Notes under the pieces: model-generated
Seen by the model: only the letters and a program-made list of their open reading frames with translations
Told to the model about the DNA's origin: nothing
Databases searched by the model: none
Assembly (NCBI GenBank): GCA_033675265.1
Contig: JAUJYZ010001516.1
Coordinates: 62,001-126,000 of the forward strand
Length of the DNA stretch: 64,000 nt
Reading direction: 5' to 3'
DNA from: Actinostola sp. cb2023
Lineage: Eukaryota > Cnidaria > Anthozoa > Actiniaria > Actinostolidae
Shown: positions 20,915-33,100 of the stretch, in pieces
Position numbering within the stretch: position 1 is the first letter of the stretch
Layout: every line of letters starts with the position of its first letter
Program-made: the position numbers and the translations under genes

Positions 20915-21890
20915 TGCAAGGGGAGACAGTACGTATATTTAAAAGCAAAATAAGTAAAGTTGTCAGTACTTTTTCGTATCTTTTTCGCCTTGTTAGTGGG
21001 GGGGGGGGGGGGGGGGATGGGGGGGGGGGGGGGGGATGTCCCCCATGCCCCCGTGCTGTGTATGGCCCAGTTGACAACATAAATACTGCAGCACAATAAA
21101 ACCAGCTTTTTACAACATGTTTCACTGAAGACCAGTAATTAAATGATCTCCATCTTTAACTTAAAATATATATAATTATGACCAAACATTAATATGTAAA
21201 GATGAAAAACTAAAAAATTGTCAGATTCTTCCTGACCTAACCCACAACCAATCAAAATGCATTGTACTACCAGTGGCGTAGCTACCCCATTGCTACACTT
21301 CAATGCCACCCTGGCTACGCCACGGATCGGACTACATACCATAGAATCCCGGTTATAACGGTGCTGGCCTTACATAACTTCATAAGGGTTTTATGGCGGG
21401 CTTATAACCGGGGGCTCTTATAACCAGGGGGGGACGGGGAGGGGGGTTGTAAAAGGGAGGAAAAAACGTCTGAAATCCATTCTATTTAAAAAACAATGTT
21501 TATAATCGTGACCATTTTAGTTAAATAGTGTTCATGCAACAATAACTGTAAAAGTCGTGAATATGCTCAGGAAAAACCATAATCTGAGATTATGATTTTC
21601 AAGCAATGAGCTACCGTATACTACTGGACTCCATAAGTCTCGTTTGCTACCTAATTGCCTGATTATTGTTTCCTGTATATGGTACCCTGTATGGGGATCG
21701 AGTAAATGAAGGGGGCTTATAACCGGGGGGGGGGGGGGGCATATAACCACGAGGGCTTATAACCGGGAGGGAATTTCTGTTAGCAGACAAGTGGGCTTAT
21801 AACCGGGGTGGCTTATAACTTGGAGGGCTTATAAACTGTGAGGAAATTTCTGTTAGCAGACAGGTGGGATTCTACGGTATGCATAAATAT
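20915..21890. repeat. Element B copy 2 and CTTATAACCGGGGG-type repeat (unoccupied)
   Basis: Element B (20915-21150) has G runs at 20998-21035. It is followed by the CTTATAACC segment, which here has ACCCTGTAT once near 21683 and no transposon C, so it is the empty-site reference for copies at 9246 and 46130. G runs also occur at 21726-21739. Confidence 0.65.
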
Positions 21891-21899
21891 CTCAGAGAC

Positions 21900-22396
21900 A
21901 CTATTTCACACTCATGAGAACTCCGCTGTACATCGAAACGAAAGACAAGCCAACTTTTATAGACGTGCGAGTTTCACATTTTAAATTAAGATAATTAATT
22001 AATTAACATAACAATAATTATGAATTGAAATTCAACTTGGTATGTCGATTTAAAGACAAGAAAAACCCAAAGTTTTTCACCGTATACAACTATAACAAAT
22101 TATATGTAGAACTGTAAAGCATTTAGGTGTTATTTTAGGTTTGCAAGTACTCAAACGCAACTTTTGTTTAGGGCCATGTTTCTAGAACCTCTCAGCACTG
22201 CACCATGCACATGCGTACTGGAGCGAGCAATTACATAATCCTTGGAAACCCAAGGTCTACTGATCAGTGGGACCCCCGAGGAAGTGGGGTCCCGAGGGAG
22301 TGGGGGACGCCTCACTGCCCTGGGTCTTTTACTCGATCAAACTTCAACTCTTCTCAGCGTAGTTTCACGAAAATGTAGGTACTCTTTTGCAGTCTA
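21900..22396. repeat. Segmental duplication, shortened copy
   Basis: It corresponds to 11830-12760 but has no MITE D. The text AAATTAAGATAATTAATTAA near 21985 is the empty site. The homology ends near 22320. Confidence 0.6.
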
Positions 22397-23033
22397 AAGG
22401 TGCGGACACACGGTGCTACAATGCGTGCAATATTCGTGGCAATTTTGTAGCAGCGTGTGACCACCCATGAAACTGATTGCTCGCAATTGACTAACGCGCG
22501 CTAATACGACGTAATCTGTTACTTGCAATGTTGCAGAAGTAGGACTCGATTCACAGGCAGCCCAACCTTTGCTTTTGAGGCTACTAAATAATGAAATAAA
22601 ATGATATTTGCGTCCTTTTTGATGGGTTTCCTGTGCTAGAGAGTGCGCGCGCAATACGTATATGTCGGGCTCCCTGTGCCGAGTAACGTCCTATGTAGGA
22701 ATCCCTGTATCTGTCCCGCAAGAAGTGCAATATACTACGTGTAATATACTACATTGCTGTGGGCGCGTCCCACAGGACGCACACCGGGAACCCAACGTAA
22801 TGCGCTACTAAGCACAGGGAGCCCAACACTACCACAGGAAACCCATAAAAAGACGTGCGGATACAAGTATATTATTATTTAGTAGCCTCAAAAGCAATGG
22901 TTGGCCTGCCTGTGCTCGTTTCCACTTCTGCAACATTGCGCGCAAAATGTTGGAGATATTGACACACGCTGCAACAATACATGTTGCAGGAAATGTTGCA
23001 CGAAAAGTTGCACCGTGTGTCCGCATCTTTACA
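22397..23033. mobile_element. Foldback/MITE with GGTGCGGACACACGGTGC ends
   Basis: The left end (about 22399-22418, GGTGCGGACACACGGTGC) and the right end (about 23010-23030, GCACCGTGTGTCCGCATC) are inverted repeats of ~18 bp. The interior is the same foldback structure as at 14090-14600. It has no coding capacity. Copies near genes B and D have lost one or both ends. Confidence 0.7.
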
Positions 23034-23308
23034 GTATCTTCACTTTGTGATTTTTTTATCCGTAGTTTCTTTATCCATATTTAGAGAATGATATGTTCTG
23101 ACAATTGGCGTGCGTTCTCTGCACTAACTGTGCACAAATCCAAGTGGTCGGGTATCACTCCAGTATTATGAGTATCTTGTGATTGGTGTTAGATCTTGTT
23201 AGAAGATCAATTAGTATTAGTGTTAATAATGGCATGCATTGGTAATAAGATCATTAGTACATTATGATTGGATAATATTATAGAAGTAGTAGTATTAGCA
23301 GTGTCAAT

Positions 23309-26300
23309 TTAGAAATCAATGGTGACATCCTCGCCCATTAGAAAGAACGGCGCCCAGTACTTGGGTTGGTTGTACTCCTCTTTTCCTCTCATGTGCTCCA
23401 TCGCCAATTGAAGACTCAAAGTTGCACTTTTCTTTTCTCTGAGATTTAAATAGAACTGTAACATGAACTCACGAGTAGCATCGTCATCGATGGACCAAAG
23501 AGATGCTACCACTGCACGAGCTCCAGCCGCTAGAAAGGCACGACACATGCCAACTACTCCTTCTGCTCGGATTTCACCACGCCCACTCTGACAGCAGCTT
23601 AGCACGACTAACTTAGCACGCACTTGTGAGTTCTGGACGTCATCCATGGTTAGAACATAATCTTCTTCGTCGGGGATCTTTGTTGCTCTTACTTCGGGAG
23701 AAGGAGCCAGCAAGATGGTAGCTTTTTGAACGTCTCCGTGCGCAGCGATATGAACAACTGAGACTCCTTGGTGCAGCTTTTCCAAGACAGCAGCTTTGGT
23801 CGCCTTCTCTCTTGAGAACAGTTCAACATGAAACAGAGTAGAAATTCCCAACGCCTCAATGTATGCCATAATCAGGGGCTTAAACTCTCTTTCCTGACCA
23901 TCATACATTACTTTACCAACCAATGGATCTCCAATAATCAATGAGCCTCTCTTACAGTAAAAATCTGCTGGTCGATCATTCAAGATCTTCAGGGTAGAAA
24001 TTGAAGGGGCAATCCTGATACGTTTCATTTCCGACAAATAGCGTCCCGTCTCTGGGTCACGCAGAGCTGCAAAGGGTATTTTAAACAAGGGACCATCAGG
24101 TAGAAACACGATTTCTTCTTGTTTAACACGAGGCAGTACGTTGCGCAGCAATTTGCTGTACAAAATTTCCAGTGCATTGTTCAAACTACTCTCATCAACG
24201 TTTTCTGATGGTTGCTTGTTTTCAGGAGATCGAAACTCCAGGCTCCTGGCACCGGTACGATTCAGAAGGATTTCCAGTTTCTCTTCTATGCCAGTGTCTT
24301 CACTCTGTACCTTTTTGTCATCTGTGGTTTCTTCACCAACCTTTAAGCATCGGTTCTCACAAGTAACGTGGCGCACGTTCATTTCAGTGAATGCATTTTC
24401 GACGCACTTTTCCAAGAACTCAGAACAGTTATGAAGAGGTTGCTCAACGACGATCAAATCACTCCCACGCTCCAAAAGAAAGACGAACAAAGAGTTCCTG
24501 TTCTCGCAGGCAAAATACTGTACGATGGTGTACTTGTTGTTGGAGATTAAAGACTCGATTTCAGTGAACTGTATCCGTGATTCTTCGTGTAAGTCTTGCT
24601 TCATTCCATAGTTCATAATCAATTGACTCTTCAGAGCACGTGCACGATAACAGTCTAAATTGACAAAAGCTTCTTTGTATCGCTTGGTCATTAAGAGAAG
24701 AGCTGTTAATCTCTCATAATAACGAATATATTTGTCAACAAATGCAATTTTGAACTTGTCATTTTTACCAAGAAAGTGAAACATCGTTTCAAAACACTTG
24801 ATGGCTTCTCTGATGCAATTTTCAGCAGGTTTTAATGCACCCCGTATAAAGAAAACCTCGCTCATTGCATAACGACATTCAGATTCAAGGAGTTTGTCCT
24901 TTGCTTTCTTTGAGTAGCATAAGATCTCGTGATAAAGCCTTAAAGCGATATTGTGATTTCCTAACAGACAGTTCATCGTTGCTATATCCATTTTTATGCG
25001 GTATTCACTAGTAGATTGTACTTCCACTAGTTTTTCAGCTTGTTCACAAACTGAAAGAGCACGACCGTACTCTCGCTGAGATTCAAACTTTTGTGCATCA
25101 ACACATAGTTCGAATAGTTGTCTACCAGTCTCACTGTTTTTACAACTTTCCCTAATTTGAGACCATTCCATTCCCTTAATACCGACAGTGGAATGTACAT
25201 TGGACAACAAAAACTTAAAGTTCTTCACTAAATCGTTGTCTGCCAATTGTTCGGCAATTTCAAGACCTTCAGTGAGGTATGAGAGAGCTGTGTCATACTG
25301 GCACAAACCATTGTATGCTATTCCTGTGAATAACTGAGCTTTAGCCTCCATCTGTCTATCGTCACTTTCCTTTGCAGCTTCAATGCACTTGTTGGCATAT
25401 TGAATGGCATCATTGTGCAGTTCCAGTTTCATCTTGCTGTCGGCTATTAAAAATAGCGAATTCATAATAAGGTATTTGTCTTCAGTGTCCTGTGCAATAC
25501 TGTTGCACTGCATTCCACAGTTAATAGCTTCTCCAAATCGTTTCAATTCATAAAGTGTATTTCCCATCAGAAGATAAGCTTTCCCCTTATCACACTCTTT
25601 GCAAACTTCTGTTGCTTTCTTGGAATAGAAAAGAGATTTTTCGAATTGCTCTAGTGAGAAATAGGCATCTGCCAGCACCAGTGATACTTTTCCCACAGCA
25701 ATAGCATTGTTAATATTCATTGAAATCTCAAAGCACTTCTCTCCATAAACTATTGCATCATCATACTTATTCAGATGGTTTAATTCTACTGCCAACAAAT
25801 ATAAGGAATTCATTTCTGCAATTCTTGTATTTTGTGGGTCCAATGTTGCTAATTCAATGCAGCTTTTACAACACTTCACAGCCTCTCTGGAATTTCCCAG
25901 TATGTGATATGAACCCCCAAGACGACAGTATAATTCCACCTCAAAATTTCTGTAGCCTGCAGTTTTTGCAGCAACGTCAAGGCACTTGTTGGCATGGAGA
26001 ATTGCATACTCATGCTTTTCAAAGTGTTGATAGACATCTATCAGCATTAAATGTGCTACCATCTCTATATCTTTGTCACCAAGTTCTTCTGCAAGTGTTA
26101 TGCACATTTTACTAGCTTGGACTGCAACAGTGTAATTATTTTGCGATTTGTTGGAATTCAAGTATGAAACAGTGTCAGTATTCTTTACTAACATAATGAT
26201 TTGCTGTGCTGTATAAAAACAGCAATAAATACCAAGTGGTTTGTCACCATAGTAGCTTGCCATTTCTAAGCATTCATTGAACAGACAAAGTAGTTGTTCA

Positions 26301-26419
26301 GGAGACAGTCCTAGCTCAATATGGTGTCCAATAACTACACAGAATGTTATAAATGGCTTGATAACAGCACTGTAGAAAATAGACTGTAGTTGCAATTTGC
26401 AGTCAGTACTAGTGTCCAT
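23309..26419 (-). CDS. TPR-CHAT protein, copy C (1036 aa, intact)
   Basis: A single intronless frame starting MDTSTDCK, with the shared 5' flank directly upstream. TPR repeats span residues ~60-600. A Cys-rich linker (~640-690, with TCENRC) follows, then a CHAT domain (~710-1030) with His894 in HIAAHGD and Cys943 in LSCCQSG. The linker is complete here and in copy D but cut down in copy B. From about residue 240 to the end it is very close to copy D at both DNA and protein level, while the N-terminal quarter is further from D. It is likely a cytosolic regulated protease or adaptor. Substrate and trigger cannot be read from the sequence. Confidence 0.93.
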   Translation of the reverse strand: MDTSTDCKLQLQSIFYSAVIKPFITFCVVIGHHIELGLSPEQLLCLFNECLEMASYYGDKPLGIYCCFYTAQQIIMLVKNTDTVSYLNSNKSQNNYTVAVQASKMCITLAEELGDKDIEMVAHLMLIDVYQHFEKHEYAILHANKCLDVAAKTAGYRNFEVELYCRLGGSYHILGNSREAVKCCKSCIELATLDPQNTRIAEMNSLYLLAVELNHLNKYDDAIVYGEKCFEISMNINNAIAVGKVSLVLADAYFSLEQFEKSLFYSKKATEVCKECDKGKAYLLMGNTLYELKRFGEAINCGMQCNSIAQDTEDKYLIMNSLFLIADSKMKLELHNDAIQYANKCIEAAKESDDRQMEAKAQLFTGIAYNGLCQYDTALSYLTEGLEIAEQLADNDLVKNFKFLLSNVHSTVGIKGMEWSQIRESCKNSETGRQLFELCVDAQKFESQREYGRALSVCEQAEKLVEVQSTSEYRIKMDIATMNCLLGNHNIALRLYHEILCYSKKAKDKLLESECRYAMSEVFFIRGALKPAENCIREAIKCFETMFHFLGKNDKFKIAFVDKYIRYYERLTALLLMTKRYKEAFVNLDCYRARALKSQLIMNYGMKQDLHEESRIQFTEIESLISNNKYTIVQYFACENRNSLFVFLLERGSDLIVVEQPLHNCSEFLEKCVENAFTEMNVRHVTCENRCLKVGEETTDDKKVQSEDTGIEEKLEILLNRTGARSLEFRSPENKQPSENVDESSLNNALEILYSKLLRNVLPRVKQEEIVFLPDGPLFKIPFAALRDPETGRYLSEMKRIRIAPSISTLKILNDRPADFYCKRGSLIIGDPLVGKVMYDGQEREFKPLIMAYIEALGISTLFHVELFSREKATKAAVLEKLHQGVSVVHIAAHGDVQKATILLAPSPEVRATKIPDEEDYVLTMDDVQNSQVRAKLVVLSCCQSGRGEIRAEGVVGMCRAFLAAGARAVVASLWSIDDDATREFMLQFYLNLREKKSATLSLQLAMEHMRGKEEYNQPKYWAPFFLMGEDVTIDF

Positions 26420-26868
26420 TTTGAAACAAATACTATATTCCAGTACAGTACCAGAAATGACTGGTGATATTGTTACTGTTTATCATCCCATCTTGTTCAA
26501 ATACAGTTTCAGCAACTCATTGTTGGTCCAATTGCCAAACATTATTTTGCTGTATTAAGGGAGAGCATTACGAGATTGATGATTTGACCATCCATGGATA
26601 ATAGCTACATGTAATTTGTACAGAATATATGGATGCACAAAGCTTTTGTTGTCATCCTTATATGGTCAACTGCTTCCTAAAATTAATGCCATTCCTCTGT
26701 ATAATTAAAAAGAAAATAGACTGTTAGATATCCAGCTGATGATGATATAATATGAATTGTACTTTTTACATCTATTTTTATATTTTATTTGTATATTAGT
26801 ACTTTATTTAGTTAGTTCTTTATTTATTTAGTTATAATTGTACTGTAATTCTGATTGCAATTAGAATA
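26420..26868 (-). promoter_or_regulatory. Conserved 5' flank of TPR-CHAT copy C
   Basis: Matches the other three flanks. AATTGTACTG occurs once here, so it also serves as an empty site for MITE-1. Confidence 0.5.
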
Positions 26869-26954
26869 TTTATAGCTAGAGTTATATGTATAAATTATTA
26901 ACTGATTATATTATTAATGTATCAGTATAATGGTATAAGGAATAAATATTTTAT

Positions 26955-27525
26955 TATTATTATTATATAATTAATAATAATTGTATTTTGAAATTGTATA
27001 ATACTAATACTAATAATTGCATATTGTAATTTAATATAATAAATGCATTTATAGACCACTGAAGATGACATTAATTATAATAATAACACAGGCAGCTCAA
27101 CCATTGTTTCTGAGGCTATTTCTAATTATTTAAAAAAATAAATTTGCAGCAATGTGTATATTGACATAAAGATTATTATTATATAATTAATAATAATTGT
27201 ATAATTTTGAAATTGTATAATACTAATAATAATTGTATATTGTAATTATAATAAATGCATTGATAGACCACTGAAGATGGCAATAATTATAATAATAACA
27301 CAGGCAGCCCAACCATTGTTTCTGAGGCTATTTCTAATTATTTAAAAAAATAAATTTGCAGCAATGTGTATATTGACATAAAGATTATTATTATATAATT
27401 AATAATAATTGTATTTTGAAATTGTATAATACTAATAATAATTGTATATTGTAATTATAATAAATGCATTGATAGACCACTGAAGATGACAATAATTATA
27501 ATAATAATGCCTATAATTAAAACGA
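26955..27525. repeat. AT-rich tandem repeat, ~2.7 units of ~205 bp
   Basis: Units share AATGCATTGATAGACCACTG, CCAACCATTGTTTCTGAGGC and AATTTGCAGCAATGTGTATA. They are linked by ATT/AAT microsatellite. No coding potential. Confidence 0.8.
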
Positions 27526-27554
27526 GTTAACAATAACAGCTACATGTATGGCTC

Positions 27555-27890
27555 TCAACTAGAAAAACTATTTTAAAGTATAATAATATTATACTTTAAT
27601 TATTAAAGTTTATGAAAAGAACAAGATAAATTTATTAAACTATTTTTATTTATTACTTGGTAAAGCTGTGGCATATAAACCAAGGTGGTACTTTACAAAT
27701 ATATTATAAGTAAATAATGTATAATAATATTATACTATAATTATTAAAGTTTATGAAAAGAACAAGATAAATTTATTAATCTATATTTTTATTTATTACT
27801 CGGTAAAGCTGTGGCATATAAACCAAGGTGGTACTTTACAAATATATAAGTAAATAATTGAAATAATGTATAATAATATTAAATATAGAA
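27555..27890. repeat. AT-rich tandem repeat, two ~150-bp units
   Basis: TTTATGAAAAGAACAAGATA and GGTAAAGCTGTGGCATATAA occur in both units, each with a TATAATAATATTATA palindrome in front. Confidence 0.8.
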
Positions 27891-28019
27891 AAACAAAATT
27901 ACAAGTGATATTCATAAATTCACAACATCAATTAGATTAAGGTGTTTAAAATACAAATAATATATCCTTGTAAACATATACAGCACCTGATAAATGAAAA
28001 AATAAATAAATTAAAATAA

Positions 28020-28340
28020 ATACAATTTCCCTGTACCCCCCGAATGTACAATAATATTTCACTACACCCCCTCCCACTACCCCCCAAGTGACACTACACA
28101 TTTTTGTGTGAAAACGTCTGGTACACGGTATAGTGAAATTTATTATTATTATTCTAATGATACCCAAATGCTTTAAATTGCACCAAAAAGAATTTAAAAT
28201 CATTATGGCAAGACACTAGTATTTCACAATAATTAATACATACCATAGCAGTCCCGTAGCCAGGGGAAAAGAGTCGTGGGGCATGCATATTTGACGAGTG
28301 ACGAAGGCGCGAGCTTGTACGGGGGTGCGGGGGCATGCTC
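28020..28340. repeat. Interspersed repeat fragment shared with 3820-4110
   Basis: Phrases CCCTGTACCCCCCGAATGTA, GTGAAAACGTCTGGTACACG and CATACCATAGCAGTCCCGTA occur in both places. No ORF of interest. Confidence 0.65.
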
Positions 28341-29020
28341 CACCGAAAATGATTGAGGTACATTGTATAGGGTCTCTGAATTGAAATAGCATTTCCTGCC
28401 TTCTGAGAGCAGTTTCCAGGAAGTTTAAACTGACAGAAAATTGATCTTGTGGCCGAATTGTAGAGAATTTGAGTGGCTGCAGACATGTAAATCATATCAT
28501 TATGTGTACATCAGTGATGTGTGTTTTATAGCCTTTCTTTCCAATTGTTGTCAAAACTTTGTGAAACTTTTTATAAGGAGAAATAAACAGAAACAGGTAT
28601 TATGTTTTCGTTCCCAGGCTATTAATGGCTGTCTCACAGGAGCCCATAAGTAGGAGCATGCATGCTACATATTGGGTCTATGTCACGGCGTTTGAACAAG
28701 TTTGGCTCTTTTTAGTACACGATTTCTCGAAATTGACCAATCACTGTGCACTTCCGGTTTTATATGCAGCAACTCGTTTTATTAGATATCTATATTTAGT
28801 TCAAATAGGCTACATAACAGTTAGAAGCCCGACTTCACTCGAGTAGAGCGTCCACTTATTGTTAGTGTACAGGTTTTTTTCGTCAAACAAACAGCTTGCA
28901 GGAATTTTTTATTACCCAACCTCCTACCCCTCCCTCCTCAAAATCCCCCCACCCACCTTAAAAAAGCCCCACCCCCCCCCCCCCCCCCCCTCCAAAATTA
29001 AATGGTCGGTCCCTTAGGAA
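28340..29020. other. Intergenic stretch without recognisable gene
   Basis: Several short ORFs occur but none has a recognisable motif or a paralogue in the window. The right end has a C homopolymer (about 28972-28991) next to element A, as at 60542-60575. Confidence 0.45.
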
Positions 29021-29024
29021 ACAA

Positions 29025-29570
29025 GGGCGAGTTGTCCTAAATGAAAGTTTGTGAGAAAAAAGATTAAGAAACTTTGCGAATTCGTTATTGAAGTGAGCTA
29101 AAAGTAAGCATAATTTTGAATTTGCAACAATGAAACAAATTTGTTTTCAATTCCATGTTACATCTCCCGCTGAGTAGAAGTACATATTTGTAGCCATGCA
29201 GAGCCAGAGGAATGCTTAGCTAATGCTTGCATCGACGTGAAGATAGAACGGTTTATAAACTCCTATAATTCCAACACTTTAAAGGTAAACATGAGCTAAA
29301 GACAATTCCTACGAACCTTTTCAGACCAGAGAAGCATTTCTGTCCGAGAAAGCGAAGCGAAGGCGACAAAATTCGCGTCGAAGTTGATGACTTTGTGTTG
29401 CTTCGCTCGATCGACAGACCAGAATTTTCCTCCAAAAGACATAAACGCCTTCAACAAAATCTATTCTACTTGTATTGTCTTGGACGTGATGCCAGCTGAA
29501 CGTTGATTATAAGCCATCGTTTTGGTTGTTTTGTCGAAGAACGAACTTCTGCAGAACAAATCCTAAACGA
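29025..29570. repeat. Element A, copy 4, left part (interrupted)
   Basis: It matches other A copies up to CCTAAACGA, where the 14.3-kb transposon begins. The right part resumes at 43847 with AAACGAAGACGG. Copies at 8010-8045 and 44865-44890 are uninterrupted at this point. Confidence 0.85.
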
Positions 29571-30181
29571 TATGAGGGGTGATTACCGCCAAAATGTATA
29601 TTTTGATTATGCAATTCTAAAATGCCATTATGCTCTTCTCGTTTGAAGTTGTAAACTGCCATTATGCAATGAAAGAATCCAACTTTTGATTATGCAATTC
29701 TAAAATGCCATTATGCTCTTCTCGTTTGATATTGTAAACTGCCATTACGCAATGAAAGAATCCAACTTTTGATTATGCAATTCTAAAATGCCATTATGCT
29801 CTTCTCGTAGTCGTTTGATATTGTAAACTGCCATTATGCAATGAAAGAATCCAACTTTTGATTATGCAATTATGGTATTCCCAATTGATATAATAAAATG
29901 CAGTTATGAAGTTATGTACCCAAAAAAAACAAGACTTCGATTAAGCTTATACATTTCTAAAAAGCTGTGTTCATTTTGAATTTGGAGATCCAGTGACTTC
30001 GTCCTGAGTAAAACTTCTTTGGAAAAACCCCTTATTATGATATGCTTACGTCATATACTGCATGACACTCAGATGTGGATATTATGATATGCTTACGTCA
30101 TATACTGCATGACACTCAGATGTGGAAGAGTGGGTGGGAGAGTGGAGTCTGGATCGACTACTCTCAAAATGGCGGACAACG
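29571..30181. repeat. Left terminal inverted repeat (611 bp)
   Basis: It is complementary to 43147-43846. It contains three ~90-bp direct sub-repeats (each with ATTCTAAAATGCCATTATGC and CAATGAAAGAATCCAACTTT), a 46-bp direct duplication upstream of the gene, and the ATG and first four codons (MADN) of the HECT gene. Sub-repeats near transposon ends are often transposase binding sites. Confidence 0.9.
30034..30126 (+). promoter_or_regulatory. Duplicated 46-bp upstream element with CRE/ATF-like sites
   Basis: Two exact 46-bp units (30034-30079, 30081-30126), each containing TTACGTCA (30046-30053, 30093-30100), lie 43 bp before the start codon. TTACGTCA fits a bZIP (CREB/ATF) site. The mirror pair is in the right inverted repeat (about 43202-43294) upstream of the transposase. 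Promoter function is inferred from position and duplication. Confidence 0.5.
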
Positions 30182-33100
30182 CACATGGTAGAGACGATGC
30201 AAAAAAGATAGATCAAGGTATAAGGCTTTTACGTGAGGCGACTGAACTACTTTCTGGAGCAACTAGCAGTACTACTACTACTACTAGTAATAATGTCAAT
30301 TCTACAAGTGCCAATCTTCGCTCCCTCTTTGGGCCATACGAAAATAGACCGGGAAGTAGTCGCAACCGGCCAGCTCCACAAAGCAGAAATCAAGTTGCTG
30401 TGCCACCGAAGAAGAAAGCAAAGGCCGCTCCATACTTGTTTTTTAAACCACGCGAAACCTGGACACACGAGTTTATGTGTCTATGTTACTCCCATCAAGA
30501 AGTTGTTCCTTCGAAAGAGATGAAATATAAACTGCAGATGGCTGGGTTAGGGAAGAAAAAGATATGTCTCTCGAAGGATGCAGGCTCAGTTCAGGTGAAG
30601 ACAAAGCTGGAAGATGTATTCCCCAAACTTGTTGATGGCGGTGGTTTCGAAATAATGCGACGAGGTTTGGCCAATGAATTAGTGCTCATACAACCCCCTC
30701 GTAGTGGTTATTCTGTCCAATTTCTTCGAGATGTTGCTGGCCTTGGACAAGCCATAGCTTTCATCAGGCCAATCCAAAGTAATTTGGATATGACACCAGT
30801 ACAAGGTGAAGAAATCAATGAGGTGAGGGGTGAAGTCTTCCTATATATTCTACAAATACCGTACCGTATTTTCTCGAATAAGCGGATTTTGACTGTAAAT
30901 TAAATTCAGAATAAAGTGGTTCAGCTGTTCATTCAACGTTAAGCTTTAAGCTTTAATATATGCAGTGCGTGTACATGTACAGTATCTGAACTTATTACTC
31001 AGATACTCAAACAATGCTTTTCTAATCAATATAGGGTCAAAGTGCAAGTTCCGCACCGAAAGTAAACTGCGTTGTTTGCCACCAGGAACTTCCAGTGACA
31101 GAAGTCAGACAGCATCGAGAGACTTGTAACAGGTACAACTACTAATTACTGCTTGTGTTTGTGGTGGAAATTTAAACCTGATAATTATGGCATATATTGT
31201 AGTCCTGTAGTCCCCGCGTAATATGTAAATATATATCTCGATTTTTCAACTTTACGACTGCTAAGGACCGCTGGGATTGTAACTGGCTGAAATAAACGCA
31301 GGCTCACTGTGTTTTGTAACGGTAGTACCGATCAGTATCACCGAAAAAAAGAATGATACGTCTTCAGATCCTCAATATAAACACACTGAAAACTACTACG
31401 CAGAAGCTGAATACCAAAATACTGATGTGCAGAACTCAGAAGCTGAAGGAAACATTCCGGCACGAAGAAGAATTTGACGCCAACCACCACTCGAGACTCG
31501 AGGCGAAAGAAAGTCACCTAATTTTCAAAATGGGCCACAGTACACGGACTATACGAAAATTTGTATATCTTAAGGTGCATTTTATGGTTCTTTTCATCCT
31601 TTGTCTTTATCCTATTAGCAGAATATGTAGCATTTTTGTTAAACGTCGAGCGTGGGTCTAATGTCTTACATTTAAATGTCGTCACATGTGTTCTCGTATG
31701 TTTTTCAAAAAGTCCAAGAATACACCAATTGTTTTTCGTAGTGAAAATTAAATGCATCGCAGATGTTCATCAACAATTGTACTTTAGTTTTTGGCTATAT
31801 TTACACTTGCATATTCGATTATCGTAAATCTACTTCACATGAATATCGAAGTCAAACTAATCATGGACGCATGCATGCTAATTTGCCGAGTCACGCAACG
31901 AGTGACCAAACAATGTTTTAGTCACGCTGCGATGCCAAAGGTTTTGAATGAATGAATGAACTTTATTTAAAGAAGGTTAATATAAAAAAACATTTACAAA
32001 ATGCACCAGTTTAGCATAGCTAATCTTCCACTGGGCCTTCTAGGTTAAATAAATAATAATAATCGTAATAATAATATGTGATTAACTAAATAAATAGAAT
32101 ACAAAGTTTTGCACTATTTTCTGAAATAGTTCCCTGATGTAATTCTTTAGCTAAAATATAAGGAGTTTAATTTGTTGTACTCGTTTGTAATCAATCAATG
32201 ATTTTCATATAAGAGATTGAATTAGAATATTGATGAAACCTGACCTTCAATGATGAACAGAAATGTATAAACATGTATTTACAACCAAATGTAATCTAGT
32301 TTTACTTATCAGATTAATTTATAGTTCCCAGTCAGTTTTTAAAGAACGGGGGCAGCTGTAGTGTCAACTATGACTAGTTTATATGTGCATTAGAAGTATA
32401 CAATATTACAACTTAGTGTATCTTGTGTACTTTATTATTATGATCTCCCCTCCATGTTTGGGTATAGGCGTGCCGCTGACAGTTTGAAACCCCAACCCTG
32501 TTTAAGACAAAAAAATCAAAAATACCTACCCTGTCTTGGACAACACCCTCTATTTTAGGACCCTGTTTAGGACAAAATACACACTGTCTTTAACATGTGC
32601 TTTATGTTGACAGATGACCTGCTAAAGATCGGCAAACTTCTCACATCTTGGTTGGCTAAATACCGGTTAAAACCATATTTAACAATGACAATCGTGCATT
32701 ACCATACCCTGACAGACTCACATAAAATTATATACCCTATTCAGTGTTCAGCGGCACATCCCCGTATAGCCCATATACATGTATGGGAGTACCACCCCCC
32801 CCCCCCCCTCCCCCCAGGGACCTCCCCCTGTGCACTATGGTACATGTATACTGTAGTAGTCCTGCATGGCCCAGGTTCTTGATTTTAATGGCATTGTTTT
32901 TAATTTATTTTTAAATATGCAAATCATCTGAATATCATTACAAGTACATAAATACTGCATGCACCCATCTTAGGCCTAGGTCAAACATCAAACCTCACAT
33001 GAGCTGAACCTAATGAGATCAAAGAACACAGCCTTTGTTTTAATCCTGTTTTATTTGCCTTTGGCTCATGTAACAGTAAAGTTTGACCTAGGCCTTAGAG

